NCBI GenBank assembly: GCA_964426135.1
Contig: CAYRPN010000096.1
Coordinates: 1-22,419 of the forward strand
Reading direction: 5' to 3'
Source: CAYRPN01 sp964426135
Lineage (GTDB): Bacteria > Planctomycetota > Phycisphaerae > Phycisphaerales > Phycisphaeraceae
DNA: 22,419 nucleotides
Below the pieces are notes generated by a model. The model saw nothing but the letters and a program-made list of their open reading frames with translations, was not told the DNA's origin and ran no database searches. Made by a program: the position numbers and the translations under genes. Positions 6,074-14,631 of the stretch are shown here, in pieces (positions within the stretch are counted from its first letter, which is position 1; each line of letters starts with the position of its first letter).

Positions 6074-8509
6074 ATGAGAACGATCTGTACCTGTTTGTTG
6101 CTCGCGGCGCTGCTGACTCGATGGGGCGGCACAGCCGCAGCCGCCGATGCTCCGCAGTCCGCCGCGCTCGGCGCGCCTGTGGATTTTTCGCGGGATGTTC
6201 TGCCGGTGCTTTCCAATAAGTGCTTCGTCTGCCATGGGCCTGACACGCAGAAGAAGGACCTGGTGAAGCTCGACTCGTACGAAGCAGCGACGCGGCTGCT
6301 GGAGGGCGGGCATCGCGCCATCGATCCGCAGGCGCCGGGCAAGAGCGAGATTCTGGCCCGCATTCACTCGAAGGACGATCCGATGCCGCCGGCCAAGGCG
6401 GAGAAGCAACTCACCGCGGCCGAGCGTGCAACGCTCGACCGCTGGGTGCGCCAGGGCGGCCAATACGCGAAGCACTGGGCGTTCGTCCCGCCGACGAAGC
6501 CGACGCCGCCGGCCAACGGGCAGGCGAATGCGGTGGATGCCTTCGTGCTCGCGCGGCTGAAGGAAAAAGCTTTGGATTTCGCGCCGGAGGCGGATCGTTC
6601 CACGCTCGCCCGCCGCGCATCCATCACGCTCATCGGCCTTCCTCCCGAGCCGGCACAGCTCAAGGCGTTCATCGACGACAGGCGGCCCGACGCCTTTGAG
6701 CGTTACGTGGATGAGCTGCTGGCCAGTCCGCGCTTTGGCGAGCATCAGGCACGATACTGGCTCGATGCCGTGCGCTATGGCGACACGCACGGGCTGCACC
6801 TGGACAACAAGCGCGCCATTTTCCCATATCGCGACTGGGTCATCCGCGCGTTCAACGAAAACCTGCCGCTTGATGAGTTCATCACCTGGCAACTGGCGGG
6901 GGACATGCTGCCTGATCCGACGATGGCGCAGTTGGTGGCCACGGGCTTCGTCCGCATGAACCCGACCACGGCCGAGGGCGGCGCGATTCCCGCCGAGTTC
7001 CAGGCCAAGAACAATTTTGATCGCGTGGAGTCGGTGGGCACCGTGCTCCTGGGCATGTCCTTCGTCTGCGCCCGCTGCCACACGCACAAGTACGACCCGA
7101 TCACGCACACCGAATATTTCAGGCTGCTCGCGTTCTTCAACAGCACCGCGGAGAGCCCGCTGGACGGCAACAAGTATGACTACGCGCCGGTCATGGGCGC
7201 CCCAGCCAACCAGCAGGCGTGGTCGCAGTGGCAGGAGTTGGAGAAGGCCCGCGACGCGCTGGTGGCCAAGGCGAACGATGCCGCCGCGCCGAACTGGGCG
7301 AAGTTGGGACGCGGCGAGCGTTTGAAGCTGCTCGCGGATGCGAAGGGCCCGCTGGCGAAGCATCCGTTGCACGCCCAGGCGGCCGCGCTTCAGAAGCAGT
7401 TGGCTGAAGCGGAGAAGGCGTTCACCCTGACGCTCATCGCCCGCGAATTGCCGAACCCGCGCGAGACGAAGCTGTTGCGGCGCGGCGAATACAACCAGCC
7501 CACCGGCGATCCGCTCAAGCCAGGCGTGCCCGCCATCATGGGCGCGCTTCCCGGCGATGCGCCGGCCAACCGCCTGGGCCTGGCGCGCTGGCTGACGGCG
7601 CGGCAGCACCCGCTCACCGCTCGCGTACTCATCAATCAGATTTGGCTGCGCGTCTTCGGCGACGGACTGGTGCGCACGCCCGAGGACTTCGGCCTGCAGG
7701 GCCAGCAGCCCACGCATCCGGCGCTGCTCGACTGGCTCGCCGTCGAAATGCAGGACCGCGGCTGGGACCAGAAGGCGATGCTGCGACAGATGGTGACCAG
7801 CCGTACCTTCCGCCAGAGTTCGGCCCGGCAGGCGAGCGTGAGCGACCCGGAGAACCGCCTGCTGGCGCGCGGGCCGGAGTATCGCCTCGACGCGGAGGTC
7901 ATCCGCGACGTCGGCTTGTGGTCTGCCGGGCTGCTTGAACTGGAAATGGGCGGGGAAGGCGTCAAACCTTACCAGCCGCCGGGCATGTGGGAGGCGTTGA
8001 TGCACCCGGCGAGCAACACGAAGAGCTACGTGCAGGACCACGGCGAGAAGCTCTACCGCCGCAGCCTGTACGTGTATTGGAAGCGCACGAGCCCGCACCC
8101 GATGCTGACGCTCTTTGACTCGCCCAGCCGCGAGGCCAGTTGCATCCGGCGTTCGCGCACCAGCACGCCGTCGCAGTCGCTGGCGCTCTTGAATGAGACG
8201 CAGCGGATCGAGATGGCGCGCAAGCTCGCCGAACGGTTGGTGCGCGGAGCCGACAACGACGGCAAACGCATGGAGATGCTCTTCATGTTGCTGGCTTGCC
8301 GGGCTCCGACGGAGTTGGAGAGCCGCGTCTGCTCGTCGCTGCTGGCGGCGATGCGGCAGCGATACAAGGATGCGAAGAACGATGCCGCGGCCCTGTTGGC
8401 CACCGGCGAAGTGAAGCGCGATGAGAAGCTGGACGCGGTGGAAGTCGCCGCATGGACGCAGGTGGCCAGTACGGTGCTTGCCAGCGATGTGGTGATTCTG
8501 AGCTATTGA
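6074..8509 (+). CDS. PSCyt1-DUF1549-DUF1553 cytochrome protein (module 1)
   Basis: The product is 811 aa. The ATG at 6074 is chosen because it begins a Sec signal peptide (about 1-24, ending AAAADAPQ); the frame upstream runs through repeat element A and is not protein-like. Domains in order: PSCyt1 cytochrome (about 35-125) with heme motif C50-F-V-C53-H54 and likely axial Met104 in DPMPP; DUF1549 (about 155-360) with a second CxxCH, C332-A-R-C335-H336, followed by THKYDP; a helical linker (about 385-460); DUF1553 (about 500-780) starting RLGLARWLTARQHPLTARV. This is the standard domain order and length for the family. It should be exported and carry c-type heme; electron transfer or oxidation of an envelope substrate is inferred, not shown. 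It is followed after 57 bp by its DUF1501 partner. A TACAAT sits only 8 nt before the ATG, too close to support as a promoter. Confidence 0.92.
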   Translation: MRTICTCLLLAALLTRWGGTAAAADAPQSAALGAPVDFSRDVLPVLSNKCFVCHGPDTQKKDLVKLDSYEAATRLLEGGHRAIDPQAPGKSEILARIHSKDDPMPPAKAEKQLTAAERATLDRWVRQGGQYAKHWAFVPPTKPTPPANGQANAVDAFVLARLKEKALDFAPEADRSTLARRASITLIGLPPEPAQLKAFIDDRRPDAFERYVDELLASPRFGEHQARYWLDAVRYGDTHGLHLDNKRAIFPYRDWVIRAFNENLPLDEFITWQLAGDMLPDPTMAQLVATGFVRMNPTTAEGGAIPAEFQAKNNFDRVESVGTVLLGMSFVCARCHTHKYDPITHTEYFRLLAFFNSTAESPLDGNKYDYAPVMGAPANQQAWSQWQELEKARDALVAKANDAAAPNWAKLGRGERLKLLADAKGPLAKHPLHAQAAALQKQLAEAEKAFTLTLIARELPNPRETKLLRRGEYNQPTGDPLKPGVPAIMGALPGDAPANRLGLARWLTARQHPLTARVLINQIWLRVFGDGLVRTPEDFGLQGQQPTHPALLDWLAVEMQDRGWDQKAMLRQMVTSRTFRQSSARQASVSDPENRLLARGPEYRLDAEVIRDVGLWSAGLLELEMGGEGVKPYQPPGMWEALMHPASNTKSYVQDHGEKLYRRSLYVYWKRTSPHPMLTLFDSPSREASCIRRSRTSTPSQSLALLNETQRIEMARKLAERLVRGADNDGKRMEMLFMLLACRAPTELESRVCSSLLAAMRQRYKDAKNDAAALLATGEVKRDEKLDAVEVAAWTQVASTVLASDVVILSY

Positions 8510-8566
8510 ATGGTTGGCGGTTTGGATGAGGCTCGCACGCCTCGTTTCGATGAAAGGTTGTTCAAC

Positions 8567-10066
8567 ATGACGCACCCGCTTCGAGAACTGGACCTGAACA
8601 TCACGCGCCGCCAGCTTTTCGGCAGGGCCGCGCTGGGCGTCGGCACGGCTGCCGTGGCGCACCTGCTGAATCCGAGCCTGCGCGCCTCGCCGGCCGGCGC
8701 GCGGGCGACCGGCCTGCATCACGCGCCCAAGGCCAAGCGCGTCATCCACCTCGTCATGAGCGAGGGCCCCAGCCAGCACGACATGTGGGACTACAAGCCG
8801 AAGATGAACGATCTCTACGGCAAGCCCCTGCCCGAGGAGGTGCGCGACGGTCAGCGCATCACCGGCATGACCAGCGGCCAGGGAATCCTGCCCGTCTGCC
8901 CCAGCAAGTACAAGTTCACGCATCACGCCAACAACGACAAGGGCATCTGGGTCAGCGAGCTGCTGCCGCACACCGCGAAAGTGGTCAAGGAGTTGTGCAT
9001 TATTCACAGCGCCTTCACCGAGGCGATCAACCACGATCCGGCCATTACCTTTCTCCAAACCGGCAGCGAAGTCCCGGGTCGGCCCAGCCTCGGAGCCTGG
9101 CTCAGTTACGGCCTGGGCAGCCCGAACCAGAATCTGCCCGCCTATGTCGTGATGCACGCTCACTCCAAGCACGCTGAGCAGAGCCTCTTCAGCCGGCTCT
9201 GGGGCACCGGCTTTCTCCCCGCCGATCACCAGGGCGTGCTGCTGCGTAGCCAGGGCGATGCCGTGCTCTATTTGAAAAATCCCGCAGGCGTCGCCCGCGA
9301 AGATCGCCGCGCCCAGCTCGACGCGCTGGCCGCGATCAACCAGGCGCACCACGATCGCTTCGGCGATCCGGAAGTCCTCGCCCGCATCAAGCAGCACGAG
9401 ATGGCCTATCGCATGCAGGCTTCGGTTCCCGAGCTGATGGATCTCTCCGGCGAGAGCGAAGAGACGCTGAATCTCTACGGCCCCGACGCCCGCCGGCCCG
9501 GGAGCTTCGCCGCCTGCGCCCTGAACGCACGCCGCCTCGCCGAACGCGGCGTGCCCATCATCCAGATCTTCCATCGCGGCTGGGACTCCCACGGCAATCT
9601 TGCCGGCGAGCACGGGGACCAGTGCAAGGACATCGACCAGGCCTGTGCCGCGCTTATCCTCGATCTGAAGCGGCGCGGCATGCTCGATGAAACACTCGTC
9701 GTCTGGGGCGGCGAGTTCGGACGCACCGCTTACTGCCAGGGCACCTTGACCAAGGAAAACTACGGCCGCGACCATCACCCGCGCTGCTTCACGATCTGGA
9801 TGGCCGGCGGCGGCGTCAAGGCGGGCATCACCTACGGACGCACCGACGATTTCAGCTACAACATCACCGACGCCGACGGCAACGTCCTGCGTCCGCAGCC
9901 GACACCCGACAAGTGGACGCCCGGCACGATGCACGTGCATGACCTGAACGCGACGATCTTGCACCTTCTGGGAATCGATCACAAGAAGCTGACCTATCGC
10001 TATCAGGGCCGGGATTTCCGACTCACCGACGTGCATGGCCACGTGGTTCAGGATGTCCTGGTGTGA
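8567..10066 (+). CDS. Tat-exported DUF1501 protein (module 1)
   Basis: The product is 499 aa. ATG 8567 is preferred over the in-frame ATG at 8510 because AAAGG (8552-8556) precedes it, and a twin-arginine signal then sits close to the N-terminus: T13-R14-R15-Q-L-F, followed by a hydrophobic segment to about residue 37. DUF1501 belongs to the alkaline phosphatase/sulfatase-like superfamily. Visible putative metal or active-site blocks are EGPSQHDMWDYKP, GWDSHGNL, WGGEFGRT, GRDHHPRCF and HVHDLNATILHLLG. The first block reads SEGPS where module 3 reads HGGPS. The partner cytochrome uses Sec-type export, so this protein probably folds, perhaps with metal, in the cytoplasm first. Function is unknown; context couples it to the cytochrome upstream. 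The frame ends at a stop codon lying inside a 15-bp tandem repeat. Confidence 0.9.
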   Translation: MTHPLRELDLNITRRQLFGRAALGVGTAAVAHLLNPSLRASPAGARATGLHHAPKAKRVIHLVMSEGPSQHDMWDYKPKMNDLYGKPLPEEVRDGQRITGMTSGQGILPVCPSKYKFTHHANNDKGIWVSELLPHTAKVVKELCIIHSAFTEAINHDPAITFLQTGSEVPGRPSLGAWLSYGLGSPNQNLPAYVVMHAHSKHAEQSLFSRLWGTGFLPADHQGVLLRSQGDAVLYLKNPAGVAREDRRAQLDALAAINQAHHDRFGDPEVLARIKQHEMAYRMQASVPELMDLSGESEETLNLYGPDARRPGSFAACALNARRLAERGVPIIQIFHRGWDSHGNLAGEHGDQCKDIDQACAALILDLKRRGMLDETLVVWGGEFGRTAYCQGTLTKENYGRDHHPRCFTIWMAGGGVKAGITYGRTDDFSYNITDADGNVLRPQPTPDKWTPGTMHVHDLNATILHLLGIDHKKLTYRYQGRDFRLTDVHGHVVQDVLV

Positions 10067-10103
10067 TGTTTCATGTAGTGATGTTTCATGTAGTTTCATG
10101 TAG
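10064..10103. repeat. 15-bp tandem repeat overlapping the DUF1501 stop codon
   Basis: TGATGTTTCATGTAG occurs at 10064-10078 and 10079-10093, followed by a partial third unit TTTCATGTAG at 10094-10103. The first TGA is the stop codon of the module 1 DUF1501 gene. The last bases run directly into the long inverted repeat that begins at 10100. Confidence 0.85.
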
Positions 10104-10173
10104 GGTGGGTTGAGTCCGCGAAACCCACCACAAGCTACCCTGTGGTGGGTTTCGCGGACTCAACCCACCCTAC
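10100..10173. repeat. 33-bp perfect inverted repeat (GGTGGGTT/AACCCACC family)
   Basis: Arm 10100-10132 is the exact reverse complement of 10141-10173, with an 8-nt loop (AGCTACCC). Within each arm GGTGGGTT and AACCCACC also pair, so alternative hairpins are possible. The right-arm segment 10144-10173 recurs identically at 20867-20896 inside a coding sequence. It sits between modules 1 and 2. A strong hairpin in RNA is expected; there is no U-tract, so a role as intrinsic terminator is unproven. Confidence 0.92.
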
Positions 10174-10238
10174 GCAAGCCTCGCAACGCAAACCACCCTA
10201 CGCAACCTCGCTACGCAAACCTCGCTACGCAAACCTCG
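10170..10238. repeat. CTACGCAAACCTCG tandem array
   Basis: Units resembling CTACGCAAACCTCG lie at 10170-10183 (one mismatch), 10198-10210 (one base shorter), 10211-10224 and 10225-10238 (both exact). The first unit overlaps the right arm of the 33-bp inverted repeat. The array ends 33 bp before the start codon of the module 2 cytochrome gene, so any promoter or ribosome-binding site there is squeezed into repeat DNA. Confidence 0.7.
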
Positions 10239-10271
10239 CGGCCCTTTCGCCAGTCCGCACGGACACCACGC

Positions 10272-12752
10272 ATGAAGGTCTTCGCTTACTTTTTTTTCAT
10301 CGCGCTGCTCGCCGCCAGCGCTTCCGCCGCCGACGTGGACTTCGCCCACGACATTGTGCCGCTCCTGAAAGAGCATTGCGGCAAGTGTCACGTCGGCGAG
10401 GCAAAAAAAGGCGGCCTGTCGATCAACACGCGCCAGTCACTGCTGGCCGGCGGCGAGTCGGGCAAGGTGGTCGTCGTCGGCAAGAGCGGCGAGAGCGAAC
10501 TGCTGAAGCGCCTGACCAGCGCGGACCCCGAGGAGCGCATGCCGCCGAAGTCGCCGCCGCTTCCTGCGGAGAAAATCGCGCTGGTGAAAAAATGGATCGA
10601 CGCGGGGCTGCCGTGGGAGGATGGCTTCACCTTCGGCAAACGCGGTTACGAACCGCCGCTGAAGCCGCGCCGTCCCGCGCTGCCGCCGGCCGTCGATGGC
10701 CGGGACAACGCCTTGGATCGCATTCTCGACGCGCACCTGTCCGCGCAGAAGAAGCCCCGGCCCGCCGGCGTGGATGACGCCGCCTTCGCCCGCCGCGTCC
10801 ATCTGGACATCATCGGCCTGCTGCCCACGCCTGACGAACTCGCCTCATTCCTCGCCGATCCCGCCAAAGACAAGCGCGACAAAATCGTACGGCAACTTCT
10901 GTCGCGCGATGTCGACTATGCCGAGCACTGGCTCACATTCTGGAACGATCTCCTTCGCAACGATTACTCGGGCACCGGCTTCATCACCGGCGGCCGCCGG
11001 CAGATTTCCAAGTGGCTTTACGCGGCGTTGCTTCAGAACAAGCCCTACGACCAGTTCGCGCGCGAGCTCATCGCCCCGCCCTCGGCCGAAAGCGCGGGCT
11101 TCATCGAGGGCATCCGCTGGCGCGGCGAGGTCAGCGCGGGGCAGACCGTCGAGATTCAGTTCGCACAGTCGATTACGCAGTCGTTCCTGGGCATCAATCT
11201 GAAGTGCGCCTCCTGTCACGACAGCTTCATCGATCGCTGGACGCTCGATGAGGCGTACGGGCTGGCCGCGATCTATTCGAATCGTCCGCTGGACATTCAT
11301 CGCTGCGACAAGCCCACCGGCCGCAAGGCACAGGCAGCCTGGCTGTTTCCGGAGCTGGGCAGCGTCGATGGAAAGGCCCCGCAGCAGGAAAGGCTCAAGC
11401 AACTGGCCGGCCTGATGACGCATCCGGAGAATGGCCGCTTCACCCGCACCATCGTGAACCGCATCTGGCATCGCATGATGGGCCGGGGCATTGTGCATCC
11501 CACCGACGCGATGCAGACGGAGCCTTGGAATGCCGACCTGCTCGATCACCTGGCGACGCATCTGGCGGACAACAAGTACGACCTGAAGAAGACGATCGAG
11601 TTGATCGCCACCTCGCAGGCTTACCAGAGCCGAACGGAAATCATCGGCAAGGGCACGGAGGATCACGGCTACACCTACGCCGGCCCCCGCGCCCGGCGCA
11701 TGACGGCGGAGCAGTTCCTCGACGCGGTCTGGCAGATCACCGACAGCGCGCCGACGAAGATGGATGCTCCGATCGTCCGCGGCCAGCGCGTGAAGCCCGA
11801 AAGCAAGACGGAGCCGACGCCTGCGCCGCCCGCGCCCAAGCCGGCCAAGCCGCTGCCAGTCACGGGCAAGTGGATCTGGTCGCGCGCCGACACCAGCGGC
11901 GCCGCCGCCGGCGAGACGATCACGCTTGAGCGCACCATCGACCTGAAGGCGGCCCCCGCGCCCGGGGCCGCCGTGGCGGTCATCTCGTGCGACAACAGCT
12001 ACACGCTCGCCGTCAACGGCAAGCACGTCCACAGCGGCGAGAACTGGGAAGCGCCCGACACCGTCGCGCTCACCGGCCTCAAGGCGGGTGCGAACGAGAT
12101 CATCCTCATCGCGAAGAACGGCGGGGCGGGGCCGAATCCCGCCGGCATCTTCTTTGAGGCGAGACTTACCGACGCGAAGGGCAACATCGAAGCCATCGCG
12201 AGCGACACGCAATGGCGCTGGACGAGCGCGGAAGCGAACAAGAACGGCAAGTTCAAGAAGGCGCCCGACGCCGGCGAATGGAAGCCGGCCGTCGTCGTGA
12301 CGACGAATCCCTGGGCTGCCCGCGTCGATGGCGCGATCGCGGCGGGCTTCAACGCCAGCCCTGCGAGCGGCGGAGCCGGTGGCGACAAGCTGATGATCCG
12401 CGCATCGCTGGTGAAGAACGATTTTCTCATGCGCTCGCTGGGCCGGCCGCACCGCGAGCAGATTGTCAGTGTCCGCCCGGCGGAACTATCCACGCTGGAG
12501 GCGATCGATCTTTCCAACGGGCAGGCCTTGGCCGATGTGCTGCAGCGCGGCTCACAAAAACTGCTGGCCCGCAACTTCGCCTCGCCCGAAGAGTTCGTGC
12601 GCTGGCTGTACCGGTTCGCGCTCAGCCGCGAGCCCAGCGCGCAGGAATTGACCGTGCTGCACGAAGCGTTGGGCGCTAAGCTGACGGAGCAGGGCGTGCA
12701 GGATGCGCTGTGGAGCGTGGTGATGCTGCCGGAGTTTCAGTTGGTGCGGTGA
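10272..12752 (+). CDS. PSCyt1-DUF1549-DUF1553 cytochrome protein with inserted beta-sandwich (module 2)
   Basis: The product is 826 aa. ATG 10272 opens a clear Sec signal peptide (about 1-20, ending ASASAAD); the upstream frame is repeat-derived. PSCyt1 occupies about 21-120 with C36-G-K-C39-H40 and likely Met90 in ERMPP. DUF1549 (about 140-335) has C312-A-S-C315-H316, followed by DSFID rather than the HKYDP type of modules 1 and 3. DUF1553 begins near residue 390 (FTRTIVNRIWHRMMGRGIVH) but is interrupted: after a Pro/Lys linker (about 508-531), residues 532-685 (GKWIWSRADTSG, later NSYTLAVNGKHVHSGENW and LKAGANEIILIAKNGG) resemble a galactose-binding jelly-roll domain. DUF1553 sequence resumes with DKLMIRASLVKNDFLMRSLG to the end. 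The insertion may bind a carbohydrate ligand (inference). The partner DUF1501 gene follows after 197 bp. Confidence 0.88.
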   Translation: MKVFAYFFFIALLAASASAADVDFAHDIVPLLKEHCGKCHVGEAKKGGLSINTRQSLLAGGESGKVVVVGKSGESELLKRLTSADPEERMPPKSPPLPAEKIALVKKWIDAGLPWEDGFTFGKRGYEPPLKPRRPALPPAVDGRDNALDRILDAHLSAQKKPRPAGVDDAAFARRVHLDIIGLLPTPDELASFLADPAKDKRDKIVRQLLSRDVDYAEHWLTFWNDLLRNDYSGTGFITGGRRQISKWLYAALLQNKPYDQFARELIAPPSAESAGFIEGIRWRGEVSAGQTVEIQFAQSITQSFLGINLKCASCHDSFIDRWTLDEAYGLAAIYSNRPLDIHRCDKPTGRKAQAAWLFPELGSVDGKAPQQERLKQLAGLMTHPENGRFTRTIVNRIWHRMMGRGIVHPTDAMQTEPWNADLLDHLATHLADNKYDLKKTIELIATSQAYQSRTEIIGKGTEDHGYTYAGPRARRMTAEQFLDAVWQITDSAPTKMDAPIVRGQRVKPESKTEPTPAPPAPKPAKPLPVTGKWIWSRADTSGAAAGETITLERTIDLKAAPAPGAAVAVISCDNSYTLAVNGKHVHSGENWEAPDTVALTGLKAGANEIILIAKNGGAGPNPAGIFFEARLTDAKGNIEAIASDTQWRWTSAEANKNGKFKKAPDAGEWKPAVVVTTNPWAARVDGAIAAGFNASPASGGAGGDKLMIRASLVKNDFLMRSLGRPHREQIVSVRPAELSTLEAIDLSNGQALADVLQRGSQKLLARNFASPEEFVRWLYRFALSREPSAQELTVLHEALGAKLTEQGVQDALWSVVMLPEFQLVR

Positions 12753-12761
12753 GACGAACCG

Positions 12762-12932
12762 TTCAGAGCCGGGTTCTGTGAACCCGGTCGGATTGCGAGG
12801 CTCGAAGCCGAGCAATCCGCATCGCGCGGAAGACACTCGTGAAAAGCAACGCGGCCGTCGCGCGAGTTCCGATCGCCGCGGTCCGCGGACGGGCCTTGCG
12901 ATCCGACCGGGTTCACAGAACCCGGCTCTGAA
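12762..12932. repeat. Composite inverted-repeat element, copy B
   Basis: The outer arms 12762-12793 and 12901-12932 are perfect 32-bp reverse complements. Each arm contains its own palindrome CCGGGTTC-TGT-GAACCCGG. Just inside the left arm, GATTGC (12791-12796) pairs with GCAATC in an imperfect inner hairpin, mirroring copy A. Total length is about 171 bp. It begins 10 bp after the module 2 cytochrome stop codon and ends 18 bp before the DUF1501 start, so it fills nearly the whole intergenic gap. Confidence 0.93.
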
Positions 12933-12949
12933 GAACGACGAGAACGCTT

Positions 12950-14416
12950 ATGACCCACTTCGACCCCAACCCCACGCAAGCCCGTCGCGACTTTCTCAAG
13001 CAACTCGCGCTCGGCTCCATTGCCGCGCTGGCGGCCGGCGAGCCGCGCCTGCTTTGCGCCAATGACAAGGGCGAGAAACTCACCCACCCCAAACCCACCG
13101 CTGACGCGTGCATCATTCTCTGGATGGGCGGCGGCATGGCGGCGCCGGACACGTTTGATCCGAAAAAATATGTGCCGTTCAAAGTCGGCCTGCCCGTCGG
13201 CGAGGTGGAGAGCACGTTCCCCGCGATCGACACCGCAGTGGACAACATCAAGATCACGCAGGGCCTGGAGAATATCGCGAAGGTGATGGACAGGGCGTCC
13301 TTGATCCGCTCGCACGTGCTGCCGGATTTGGGCAGCATTCTGCACTCGCGGCATCAGTATCACTGGCACACGGGCTACGTTCCGCCGCAGACCGTGGCGT
13401 GTCCGCACATCGGCTCGTGGATGGCGAAGGTGCTGGGGCCGCGCAATCCGGTGATGCCCGCGTTCATCAACATCGGCCAGCGGCTCGAAGGCGTGGGCGA
13501 GCAGGAGGAACTGAAGGCGTTCACCACGGCCGGCTTCTTCGGCAGCGAGTTTGGCCCGATGAATCTCCCTTTCCCCGAGGATGCCGCCCAGTCCGTGCGC
13601 CCGCCCAAGGGCATGGACGCGCAGCGCTTCGCCAATCGCAATCAGCTTTATCGCAAACTCGTCGATCAATCGCCCCAGCGCGATTTTCTCAGCGATCACC
13701 AGCAGGAGTCGATGATCCGCGCGCTGGACAACGCGCATCGGCTGCTGAGCGCCAAAGAGCGCGAGGCGTTCGACATCTCCCTGGAGCCCAAGGAGAGCTT
13801 GCAGAAATACGACACGGGCCGGTTCGGCCGCGGGTGCCTGCTGGCGCGGCGGCTGGTGGAGTCGGGCGCGCGGTTCGTCGAGGTGACGACGGAGTACGTG
13901 CCGTTCCTGAACTGGGACACGCACGCCAACGGCCACACCACGCTGGTGCAGATGAAGAAGCAGATCGACGCGCCGATCGCGCAGCTGATCCTGGACCTGG
14001 AATCGCGCGGGCTGCTGGACCGCACGCTGGTGATTCTGGCCAGCGAGTTCAGCCGGGACATGCTCATCGAAGGCAAGCCCGGCTCGAATGCGAACGACCA
14101 GGCCACGGAGAAGGTCGACGCGTTCAAGGAAATGAAACACTACGGCCAGCACCGTCACTTCACCGGCGGCTCGTGCGTGGTGATGTGGGGCGGCGGCATG
14201 AAGAAAGGCTTCATCTACGGCGAGTCGGCGCCCAAGCGGCCGTTCATGGCGATCAAGAATCCGCTCACCGTCACCGACCTGCACGCGACGGTTTTCACCG
14301 CGATGGGCATCAGCCCGAAGACCGCTTTCGATGTGGAGAAGCGGCCGTTCTACGCCACGGACGACGGCAAGGGGCAGCCGGCGCTTGAGCTGTTTGCGAA
14401 GTCGGCGAGGGCGTAG
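12950..14416 (+). CDS. Tat-exported DUF1501 protein, divergent (module 2)
   Basis: The product is 488 aa starting at ATG 12950. A near-ideal Tat signal (A11-R12-R13-D-F-L-K, then QLALGSIAALAAG) shows export of a folded protein. The sequence follows DUF1501 along its length but with altered key blocks: MGGGMAAPDTFDPKKY replaces the usual HGGPS...DYKP block, and ILASEFSRD replaces WGGEFGRT. NWDTHANGH, GQHRHF and VTDLHATVFTAMG remain, giving the conserved Asp/His positions. Metal or substrate preference could therefore differ from modules 1 and 3. Only a weak purine stretch (GACGAG) precedes the start, which lies 18 bp after repeat element B. It is presumably cotranscribed with the upstream cytochrome gene through the repeat. 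Confidence 0.87.
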   Translation: MTHFDPNPTQARRDFLKQLALGSIAALAAGEPRLLCANDKGEKLTHPKPTADACIILWMGGGMAAPDTFDPKKYVPFKVGLPVGEVESTFPAIDTAVDNIKITQGLENIAKVMDRASLIRSHVLPDLGSILHSRHQYHWHTGYVPPQTVACPHIGSWMAKVLGPRNPVMPAFINIGQRLEGVGEQEELKAFTTAGFFGSEFGPMNLPFPEDAAQSVRPPKGMDAQRFANRNQLYRKLVDQSPQRDFLSDHQQESMIRALDNAHRLLSAKEREAFDISLEPKESLQKYDTGRFGRGCLLARRLVESGARFVEVTTEYVPFLNWDTHANGHTTLVQMKKQIDAPIAQLILDLESRGLLDRTLVILASEFSRDMLIEGKPGSNANDQATEKVDAFKEMKHYGQHRHFTGGSCVVMWGGGMKKGFIYGESAPKRPFMAIKNPLTVTDLHATVFTAMGISPKTAFDVEKRPFYATDDGKGQPALELFAKSARA

Positions 14417-14620
14417 AGTGCAGGGTGACGGATGATCGCTCGGTAGGGATCCTTGGGCGGATTCGCCGGGAGAGTCTGCTCGTGGCCCCATCCTGAAAAC
14501 TTGATCCGGAGTTTGTGAGAGCATCCGACCGCCGCCGGTCGCAAGAGATTTTCGACGAAGACATGACATATTCCCCAACAGATCGCCTCAAAGCTGGGCC
14601 AGGACTTCATCCTGCTCCGC

Positions 14621-14625
14621 AAGGA
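14621..14625 (+). promoter_or_regulatory. Ribosome binding site deciding the start of the multidomain cytochrome
   Basis: AAGGA lies 6 nt before ATG 14632. The frame is open upstream to 14515, but those residues are not hydrophobic or signal-like, so this site places the start at the signal peptide. The remainder of the 215-bp gap 14417-14631 shows no gene, repeat or convincing promoter. Confidence 0.6.
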
Positions 14626-14631
14626 ACTTCA

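Noticed and set aside
5951..10099. A 1382-codon open frame on the minus strand opposite module 1
   Set aside because: It is the antisense of two well-supported genes. Its composition (many Arg, Gly, Ala, His, Leu) and lack of recognisable domains are what GC-rich codon bias produces opposite real genes.
10170..10238. Tandem CTACGCAAACCTCG units as a CRISPR array
   Set aside because: Units are contiguous 13-14-mers without regular spacers, and there are no cas genes.
12737..14578. Long minus-strand frame opposite the module 2 DUF1501 gene
   Set aside because: Antisense shadow of a gene with a clear Tat signal and DUF1501 blocks; no protein-like domain on the minus strand.
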